Part shown: piece by piece, positions 1 to 5,467 of the stretch
Layout: each line of letters opens with the position of its first letter
Position numbering within the stretch: the first letter of the stretch is position 1
From: Actinomycetota bacterium
Lineage (GTDB): Bacteria; Actinomycetota; Thermoleophilia; Gaiellales; Gaiellaceae
Direction: 5' to 3'
Length of the DNA: 8,440 nt
Assembly: GCA_005885085.1 (NCBI GenBank)
Contig: VAXY01000058.1
Span: 1-8,440, forward strand
Made by a program: the position numbers and the translations under genes
The notes under the pieces: generated by a model
What the model saw: the letters and a program-made list of their open reading frames with translations, nothing else
What the model was told of the DNA's origin: nothing
Database searches by the model: none

Positions 1-895
1 CGAGCGAGACGACGTCGAGGTCCGGGCCCGGTCGTTCGGCCGCAACGACCGGCTCTCGACGCTCGCGCGCGACTCAGTGTGGTACCCACTCGTGCTCGGG
101 CGGGAGCGCGAAGCGGACATCTTGCACTGTCCGACCTACCGCGGCCCTCTGCGCGCGACCCGGCCGCTCGTCGTGACCGTGCACGATCTCGCGGTCTTCC
201 GCCATCCCGACGCCTTCAACCGCTGGACGCGCACGTACAGCCCGCGGCTCGTGCCGCGCGTGCTCGGCACCGCAGCTCGCGTGATCGCGGTCTCCGAGTT
301 CACGAGGCGCGAGCTCGTCGAGCTCCTTCACGTCCCCGAGGAGAAGATCCGCGTCGTCCCGAACGCGGTCGAGGACGAGTTCACCAGCGACGGCCCAGCA
401 GCCGCCGGCGATTACGTGCTCGCAGTGGGCACGCTCGAGCCGCGCAAGAACCTGACACGGCTCGTCGAAGCGGCGCAGCGGAGCGACGTCGAGCTTCGCA
501 TCGTCGGCGCTCGGGGCTGGGGCGGCGTCGAGGTCGGCGGGAACGGCGTCCGCTGGCTCGGCGAGGTCAGCGACTCCGAGCTTGCGCGGCTCTACCGCGG
601 CGCGCTGTGCGTCGCCTATCCGTCGCTCTACGAAGGCTTCGGCATCCCCGTGCTCGAGGCGATGGCGTGTGGCGTGCCGGTCGTGACCACACGGGGAACG
701 GCGATGGAGGAGGTCGCGGACGGAGCCGCGGTGCTGGTGGACACGCGCGATCCGGTCGAGATCGCCGCCGGAATCGAACGCGCCGCCGCCGAGCGCGACC
801 GGCTCGTTCCGCGCGGGCTCGAGCGCGCACGCGCCTTCCGCTGGGACGCCGTCGCGACAGCGACCGTCGCCGTCTATCGACAGGCCGTCTCGTGA
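1..895 (+). CDS. GT4-family glycosyltransferase, 5'-truncated by window edge
   Basis: Cytoplasmic retaining glycosyltransferase, probably moving a sugar from a nucleotide-sugar to a lipid-linked glycan. The frame is open from base 2, so the gene begins outside the window; 297 residues are visible and roughly 60-80 N-terminal residues are probably missing against the usual 360-380. An internal GTG at 77 is not the real start, because the upstream codons are open and the family's N-terminal Rossmann domain would be lost. Seen: the middle motif 'VTVHDLAVFRHP', the linker strand 'RVIAVSEFTRREL', the GT-B C-domain 'AVGTLEPRKN' with R148/K149 (visible numbering, donor phosphate binding) and the E-x7-E motif 'EGFGIPVLE' at E211/E219, followed by 'AMACGVPVV'. 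These match the WbaZ/MtfB-like GT4 group. It ends TGA 893-895, overlapping the next GTG by 4 bases. The family is confident; the sugar and acceptor cannot be told. Confidence 0.93.
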   Translation, partial: ERDDVEVRARSFGRNDRLSTLARDSVWYPLVLGREREADILHCPTYRGPLRATRPLVVTVHDLAVFRHPDAFNRWTRTYSPRLVPRVLGTAARVIAVSEFTRRELVELLHVPEEKIRVVPNAVEDEFTSDGPAAAGDYVLAVGTLEPRKNLTRLVEAAQRSDVELRIVGARGWGGVEVGGNGVRWLGEVSDSELARLYRGALCVAYPSLYEGFGIPVLEAMACGVPVVTTRGTAMEEVADGAAVLVDTRDPVEIAAGIERAAAERDRLVPRGLERARAFRWDAVATATVAVYRQAVS

Positions 896-1899
896 CGGAG
901 CCGCTCATGCTCATCGACGCCGACGTGCTCGGCCGTCACCGGACGGGCGACGAGACGTACGTCGAGCAGCTCCTGCGCGCACTGCCGCAGACGGCACCCG
1001 ACCTTCGCATCGCTGCGCTCACGCGCGATGCCGCGCTCGTGCCTGACGGCGTCGAGCCGGTCATCCTGCGTGCGCGCACGCAGGAGCTCCGCATGGCGGT
1101 CGGCGTACCGCGCGTGCTCCGCCGGCTCAGGCCCGCGCTGGCGCACTTCGTCCACTCGCTCCCGCTCAGCTGCCCTGTTCCCGCGCTGCTGACCGTTCAG
1201 GATCTGTCGTGGGAGCGCGACCCGACGGTGTTCGGCCGCTGGGATCTCATGACGTTCAAGTTCTTCGTCCCGCGCTCGGTGCGGCGGGCGCGGCACGTCT
1301 TCGCGATCTCGGCGCGCACGAAGCGTGACCTCGTCGAGGTGTACGGCACGGACGAGAGCAAGATCACCGTCACGCCGCTCGCGCCGGACCCGGAGTTCCG
1401 CCCGGCCGGCGAGCACGACTCGTTCCTTCTCTTCGTCAGCGCGATCGAGCCGCGCAAGCAGCCGCTCGCGGCGATCGACGCCGCGAACGCCGTCGGCCGC
1501 AGGCTCGTCGTCGTCGGGCCGCCGAAGGACGCCGGGCTCGCGGCGGAGCTCGTGCGCCGCGGAGCGGACGTCCGCGGCTACGTCCCGAAGGACGAGCTCG
1601 TCCGGCTCTACCAGTCGGCGGCCTGCCTGGTGTTTCCGTCCCGCTACGAAGGCTTCGGCCTCCCGGTCGTCGAGGCGATGGCCTGCGGTACACCCGTCGT
1701 GGCGGCTCCCGAGCCGGCGCTCCAGGAGGTTGCGGGCGACGCGGCGATCTTCACCGACGACCTCGCCGAGGGAATCACGCGTGCCCTGTTCGACCACGAC
1801 CGCCTTGCCGCCGCCGGGATCGAGCGTGCAAAGGCCTTTACCTGGGAGGAGACGGCCCGCCTGACGGCCGACGTCTACCGCAGCGTGCTCGCCGCGTGA
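892..1899 (+). CDS. GT4-family glycosyltransferase, complete
   Basis: Second GT-B fold glycosyltransferase of 335 residues, expected to act on the cytoplasmic face in the same glycan pathway as the gene before it. The start is GTG 892, whose last two bases begin the upstream TGA; an ATG at 907 is an alternative five codons in, but 'LIDADVLGRHRTGDETYVE' must be kept whole because it is the family's N-terminal strand and glycine loop. Seen: 'TVQDLSWERDP' in the middle, 'VFAISARTKRDL', 'SAIEPRKQ' with R188/K189, and the E-x7-E motif 'EGFGLPVVE' at E253/E261 followed by 'AMACGTPVV'. It is shorter than a typical GT4 but has both Rossmann domains. No clear Shine-Dalgarno precedes the start, so translation probably relies on coupling to the upstream gene. 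It looks like a diverged paralogue of the first gene, likely adding a different sugar. Confidence 0.93.
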   Translation: MTEPLMLIDADVLGRHRTGDETYVEQLLRALPQTAPDLRIAALTRDAALVPDGVEPVILRARTQELRMAVGVPRVLRRLRPALAHFVHSLPLSCPVPALLTVQDLSWERDPTVFGRWDLMTFKFFVPRSVRRARHVFAISARTKRDLVEVYGTDESKITVTPLAPDPEFRPAGEHDSFLLFVSAIEPRKQPLAAIDAANAVGRRLVVVGPPKDAGLAAELVRRGADVRGYVPKDELVRLYQSAACLVFPSRYEGFGLPVVEAMACGTPVVAAPEPALQEVAGDAAIFTDDLAEGITRALFDHDRLAAAGIERAKAFTWEETARLTADVYRSVLAA

Positions 1900-2666
1900 A
1901 GGTTTCCGGGATCTTCGTCTCGACCGGCGCGGGCGAGGCGGCGATGTTGCGGGAATCGCTGCCCGCCCTGCACGCGCAGGTCGACGAGCTCGTCGTCGTC
2001 GCGAACGGCCGCGGCAGCCGGCCCGGCCCGCTTCCGCCCGACGTGCACGTGGTCGAGAACGAGCAGCAGCTCGGGTTCTCCGCGAACGTCAACGCGGGCA
2101 TCGCCGCGACACACGGGGAGTACATCGTCATCTCGAACCCGGACGCCTTGCCCGAGGACGGCTGCATCGCCGAGCTCGTGCGTTTCGCCGACGCTCACCC
2201 CCGTTGCGGCATCGCCGGCCCGAAGATGCTCAACCCTGACGGGACGCTGCAGGCGTCACGGCGCAGCTTCCCGACCATCGGGGGGACGATCGTCAGACGC
2301 ACGCCGCTGCGGGCCTTGTTCCCGCCGCTCCGCTGGCAGCGGCGCCACTACCTCCTCGACCTGTCGGAGGACGAACCGCTCCGGGTGGACACGATGCTCG
2401 GCGCGTTCCTGCTCATGCGCCGCGCGATGCTCGAGCAGATCGGAGGCTGGGACGCCGGCTACAAGCTCTACGTCGAGGACATCGATCTCAGCTACCGCGC
2501 CATGAAGGCCGGCTGGGAGCGCTGGTGGGTGCCGGCGGCGGTCGTCCGCCACGAATACCAGGCCGTGATCGACAAGCACTTCTTCACGCGCCGGAATCTG
2601 TGGCACCTGCGCGCGATGCTGCGCTTCCTGCGCAAGCATCCCGAGCGGCTGCTCGCGCTGCGGTGA
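1896..2666 (+). CDS. GT2-family glycosyltransferase (WbbL/rhamnosyltransferase-like), divergent nucleotide-binding motifs
   Basis: Inverting GT-A glycosyltransferase of 256 residues, likely transferring rhamnose or another sugar to the lipid-linked chain in the cytoplasm. The start GTG 1896 overlaps the previous stop by four bases and no Shine-Dalgarno is visible. Seen: 'LGFSANVNAGIAAT' (donor-side helix), the metal/nucleotide motif N81-P82-D83-A in 'ISNPDALPED', 'CGIAGPKMLNPDG', and the acceptor/catalytic loop 'YVEDIDLSYRAMKAGW' with E194/D195/D197. These are hallmarks of the WbbL-like branch. Oddities: the first strand reads 'VSGIFVSTGAG' instead of the usual V-V-I-V-x-Y-N, and the usual V-D-N is V35-A36-N37, so the Asp that normally contacts the base is absent. 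No membrane segment is evident; the C-terminus (about 220-256) is a basic amphipathic helix that could lie on the membrane. The family is confident; the substrate is not. Confidence 0.9.
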   Translation: MKVSGIFVSTGAGEAAMLRESLPALHAQVDELVVVANGRGSRPGPLPPDVHVVENEQQLGFSANVNAGIAATHGEYIVISNPDALPEDGCIAELVRFADAHPRCGIAGPKMLNPDGTLQASRRSFPTIGGTIVRRTPLRALFPPLRWQRRHYLLDLSEDEPLRVDTMLGAFLLMRRAMLEQIGGWDAGYKLYVEDIDLSYRAMKAGWERWWVPAAVVRHEYQAVIDKHFFTRRNLWHLRAMLRFLRKHPERLLALR

Positions 2667-3280
2667 CGTCGAAGTATGGGCCGCAGGCGGAGCGCTGGAC
2701 CGACGATGCGTACGCCGATGCGGCCTCGTACCTCGCGCACCGCGCGGAGCTGATCGTCGGCCTCGGCCCGCGCCTCGAGCCGGGTGACACCGTGCTGGAC
2801 CTGGCGTGCGGCGACGGCGGCCTTGCCGACCACCTGCCCGGCCTGCGTTACCTCGGCGTCGATGCCAGCGCGGAGATGGTGACGGCCGCGCGCCGCCGGG
2901 GACGTGAGGTCGCGCTCGGGGACCTCAACGAGTACGAGCCGGCGGAACACGTGGCCGCCACGACGTGTTTCCGCGCGATCTACTACGCCCGCAACCGGGC
3001 GGCGTTCTTCGCCCACGTCGCCGCGTACACCGACAGGAAGCTTGTCTTCGACCTGAACCCACGCCAGTACCCACTCGCGGCGGTGCGCGCTGACCTGGGC
3101 CACGCCGGGTTCGACGAGTTGGAGGTGCGCCCGTTCTTCGCCCCACAGCGTGTCTCGTTACCACGCCCCGCGCTGGCGGCCCTCCATGTTCTGGAGCGGG
3201 GCGGGCCGTTCGCACGGCTCCTGCTCCGCTACCGCTTCAGTCTCTTGTGCGCCGCCTTTCGCGGCGGCAGGAACTCGTAG
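2663..3280 (+). CDS. Class I SAM-dependent methyltransferase (small, glycan-associated)
   Basis: Predicted soluble methyltransferase of 205 residues with a Rossmann fold. The start GTG 2663 shares a GTGA with the upstream stop; the reading frame is open further upstream, but that part is antisense-like shadow inside the GT2 gene. Seen: motif I 'VLDLACGDGGLA' at residues 44-55 (SAM glycine loop), the acidic residue ending strand 2 in 'YLGVDAS' (D67), and a strand-5 type segment 'KLVFDLNPRQYP'. Before motif I is a short helical cap. The C-terminus 'LLLRYRFSLLCAAFR' fits the last antiparallel strands, so the gene is probably real to its end even though its last 52 bases overlap the convergent gene. 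The context of four sugar-polymer genes suggests O-methylation of a sugar or of the chain's non-reducing end. A small-molecule or protein substrate cannot be excluded. Confidence 0.86.
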   Translation: MTSKYGPQAERWTDDAYADAASYLAHRAELIVGLGPRLEPGDTVLDLACGDGGLADHLPGLRYLGVDASAEMVTAARRRGREVALGDLNEYEPAEHVAATTCFRAIYYARNRAAFFAHVAAYTDRKLVFDLNPRQYPLAAVRADLGHAGFDELEVRPFFAPQRVSLPRPALAALHVLERGGPFARLLLRYRFSLLCAAFRGGRNS

Positions 3281-5418
3281 GTCACGACGGCGCCGAGCTG
3301 GCGGTTGTCGCTCGTCGATGCCGGCGCGAGCTGCTGCGGGACGAAGGTCGGATCGATGTTCACCTCGACGCGGAAGCGCGGCCCCGGCGCCTTCAGCACG
3401 ACGGTGACCTGCTGCTTGCTGTGGATCGTGATTCGCCTGACCACCGCGGGCGTGCCGACGTGTGGCTGGTTGTCGTCGCCGATCACGATCGGCCCGAGCG
3501 CCACCGTCACGTGGCCCGGTTTGTCCGGGCCGCCCCAACCCTTGCGCGACAGGATGATCCGGATGCGTCCGGTGCGATTGTGCTCCGTGGAGTAGCGCGT
3601 GTACGCGCTCGACGCGCCGGTCCAGCCGTCGGTGTACACACCGGTGACGGAGGTGCGCAGCCGCAGGGGCGGCTTGATTCGGAGCAGCCGCCAGGCCTCG
3701 AGATGCCCGCCCGCTTTGTGTAGGTGCGTCGCGACGACCGTGCCGACGATATCGATGCCCTTCTCCTCGACCACGTACGGATAGCCCGGGCTGTGGTTGA
3801 GCGCGCCGTCGGAGGCGCGCGGGTCGGGTGTGAGCACCGGGCCGGGGCCCTGGGCGGTCCCGTCGAGGCTCCAGACGGCGCGGATCGAGCGGTTCCAGAA
3901 CTCGAGCAGCCATTCGCTGTTCTGGTCCTTCATCTGCTGGCCGATGTAGAGCGTCGCCGCGCCGCCGGTGTGGTCGTCGACCCAGGTCGTCGGGCGGCGG
4001 ATGTTCGTCATGAAGAGGTCCGACGTACGGTTCGACGCGGACGCGAAGGCGAGCTCGCCCGTGAGGTTCCATGCGATCACGCCGATGCCGACGGCGATGG
4101 CGAGCCCGACCACGGCGCGACGGACGAGTTGCGGCGTCAGCAGCAGTGCGACCGAGACGGCGAGCAGCGCCAGCAACCCGATCTTGGCCTCGGTCGGGGC
4201 GAGCCCGAAGTAGCGGTTCGCCTGCTGCAAAATCGAGACGCCCGGCGTGTTGTACGAGATGTCCTGTCCCATCTCGTACGGCGTGCGCAGCAAGACGTAG
4301 AGGACGAAGGCTGCCGCGATCGCGACCGCGACGGGGTGGACACGCCGCCGCTCGAGCCACAGCGCCGTCCCGACGAAGAGCAACGGCGCGACGTAGATCA
4401 GGTTGCGCTCGTACGTGTACGTCCCGAAGACGGTCGAGACCCACGCCGCCTTGACCCCGGTGTAGACGCCGAAGCCGATCACCGCCGCGAGCAGCACGCT
4501 GCGGAACGCGCGCAGCGCCTGCGTCGTGTTCTCGGCTGGCGCGCGCCAGAGCAGCGCGAGCCCGGCGACGACCGGCAGGACGCCGAGCCCGATCGTCAGC
4601 GCACCAGCGGCCCTGAGGCCGAGGTCGAAGATGCGGCCCTTGTAGAAGCCGGTCGCGATCAGCCACTCGTACGAGTGGTGGCCGATGAAGGCGCTGAGGA
4701 TGATCGCGGCGGTTACGAGCACGACCGCCAGGCCGACCCAGTCCGCCACCGTCCACTGCGCGCGCCAGCGCGTCACACGCGCAGAGCGCCAGAGCAGGAA
4801 GATCGCAGCGAGCAGGAGGATCACGGGCAGCATCCCGAGCTCGCCGCGCACCAGTCCACCGACTGCGCACGCAACGATCGCGAGCGCGATCCAGGTTCGC
4901 GTCGGCCGCAGGAGCGCGCGCATGATCAGGAACAGGCAGACCGTCGAATAGAAGTAGGCGAGCGGCTCCTCGACGATGATCGAGGAGTACGCGATCGCCG
5001 GAATCGACGCGGACGCGGCAGCCGCGAACAGCGCCGGCCAGCGGCCGACCACCATCCGCGCGATCCCGTAGACCGGAAAGACGGTCGCGGTCATCACGAC
5101 GGCGCCGAGGTATTTGATCGTGTCGTACGCATGCTGCACGTCGTGGATGCGCCAGGCCGGAGCCGTCAGGTACGTCCAGAGCGTGTGGAAGCCGTACGGC
5201 ATGCCGCGCCGGGCGGGATGCCCTGTGGCGGCGATCGAACGGGCGAGCTGCGTCAGCTCGAGCTCGTCCGAGAAGACCCAGGGTGTCGCATGCGCCCATG
5301 CCTCGACGGCGTAGACGATGCAGAGCCAGAAGAAGACGCTGAGGAGTGGAGCGGCGGCGAGAATCCGGTCGGCGAACGTGCGCTCGGCGGGAACCGCGCG
5401 CGCGGTCGTGACGGCCAC
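3229..5418 (-). CDS. GT-C-type polytopic membrane glycosyltransferase (PMT/ArnT-like) with large C-terminal extracytoplasmic domain
   Basis: Membrane protein of 729 residues, probably using polyprenyl-phosphate sugars on the outer face of the membrane. The start chosen is GTG 5418, which has a strong GGAAGGGG Shine-Dalgarno five bases upstream; longer versions of the frame would run into the preceding gene. Seen: first membrane helix at about 19-38, then the acidic pair D51-E52 in 'WVFSDELELTQLARS', the position of the catalytic Asp and its neighbour in GT39/GT83 enzymes. About ten further hydrophobic helices run to about residue 452. The remaining 275 or so residues are hydrophilic and β-rich, with 'WLLEFWNRSIRAVWSLDG', 'LRLRTSVTGVYTDGW' and a terminal 'LGAVVTYEFLPP'. 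I recall similar tails in Thermoleophilia membrane proteins, but cannot verify it. It follows the fusion gene by 46 bp, so the two are likely cotranscribed, and it overlaps the convergent methyltransferase gene by 52 bp. The GT-C assignment is fairly sure; donor and acceptor are unknown. Confidence 0.85.
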   Translation of the reverse strand: MAVTTARAVPAERTFADRILAAAPLLSVFFWLCIVYAVEAWAHATPWVFSDELELTQLARSIAATGHPARRGMPYGFHTLWTYLTAPAWRIHDVQHAYDTIKYLGAVVMTATVFPVYGIARMVVGRWPALFAAAASASIPAIAYSSIIVEEPLAYFYSTVCLFLIMRALLRPTRTWIALAIVACAVGGLVRGELGMLPVILLLAAIFLLWRSARVTRWRAQWTVADWVGLAVVLVTAAIILSAFIGHHSYEWLIATGFYKGRIFDLGLRAAGALTIGLGVLPVVAGLALLWRAPAENTTQALRAFRSVLLAAVIGFGVYTGVKAAWVSTVFGTYTYERNLIYVAPLLFVGTALWLERRRVHPVAVAIAAAFVLYVLLRTPYEMGQDISYNTPGVSILQQANRYFGLAPTEAKIGLLALLAVSVALLLTPQLVRRAVVGLAIAVGIGVIAWNLTGELAFASASNRTSDLFMTNIRRPTTWVDDHTGGAATLYIGQQMKDQNSEWLLEFWNRSIRAVWSLDGTAQGPGPVLTPDPRASDGALNHSPGYPYVVEEKGIDIVGTVVATHLHKAGGHLEAWRLLRIKPPLRLRTSVTGVYTDGWTGASSAYTRYSTEHNRTGRIRIILSRKGWGGPDKPGHVTVALGPIVIGDDNQPHVGTPAVVRRITIHSKQQVTVVLKAPGPRFRVEVNIDPTFVPQQLAPASTSDNRQLGAVVTYEFLPPRKAAHKRLKR
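3251..3268. terminator. Short GC hairpin within the convergent gene overlap, weak terminator candidate
   Basis: GCCGCC (3251-3256) and GGCGGC (3263-3268) form a 6-bp perfect stem with a six-base loop, placed exactly where the plus- and minus-strand genes run into each other. There is no T-run on either side, so it is not a standard intrinsic terminator. It could equally be chance in a very GC-rich sequence. Confidence 0.18.
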
Positions 5419-5467
5419 TAGTGCCCCTTCCAGTACTGCTGCGCATGTATTGCTGGGAGGGGCACTA
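5419..5467 (-). promoter_or_regulatory. 49-bp inverted repeat filling the intergenic gap, predicted to sequester the downstream ribosome binding site
   Basis: Plus-strand arms are TAGTGCCCCTTCCAGTA (5419-5435) and TGCTGGGAGGGGCACTA (5451-5467). They are complementary at 15 of 17 positions, the outer 10 without a break, around a 15-base loop. Read on the minus strand (the mRNA sense), the 5' arm begins with the TAG stop of the upstream gene and the 3' arm holds GGAAGGGG and ends one base before the GTG start of the downstream gene. The two non-pairs are C·A in the mRNA, or G·U if read from the plus strand. Formation of the stem would close the Shine-Dalgarno. A ribosome finishing the upstream gene would open it. 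No U-run follows, so it is not a standard terminator. Confidence 0.72.
5424..5431 (-). promoter_or_regulatory. Shine-Dalgarno of the GT-C gene
   Basis: On the minus strand GGAAGGGG lies five bases before GTG 5418. It is by far the clearest ribosome binding site in the window and decides the start of the gene. It lies inside the 3' arm of the inverted repeat 5419-5467. Confidence 0.75.

Noticed and set aside
79..891. Upstream extension of the second GT4 frame, which is open back to position 79
   Set aside because: The extension is Arg/Ala-rich shadow of the first GT4. The true start is GTG 892 at the overlap, just before the conserved N-terminal motif.
2525..2662. Upstream extension of the methyltransferase frame
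   Set aside because: It lies inside the GT2 coding region in another frame and has no methyltransferase features. GTG 2663 fits the same overlap rule as its neighbours.
3251..3268. Strong bidirectional terminator between the convergent genes
   Set aside because: The stem is only 6 bp, lacks a T-run on either side and lies in coding sequence of both genes. It is kept only as a weak feature.
3724..5421. Long plus-strand open frame antisense to the GT-C gene
   Set aside because: Its translation is Arg/Asp/Glu-rich and low in hydrophobic residues, as expected when a GC-rich membrane gene is read backwards. The minus-strand frame has helices, a catalytic acidic pair and a Shine-Dalgarno.
5419..5467. 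Insertion-sequence end or CRISPR-like unit at the inverted repeat
   Set aside because: There is a single copy in the window, no target duplication, no transposase fragment and no spaced repeats. The fit to the stop, Shine-Dalgarno and start is a better explanation.
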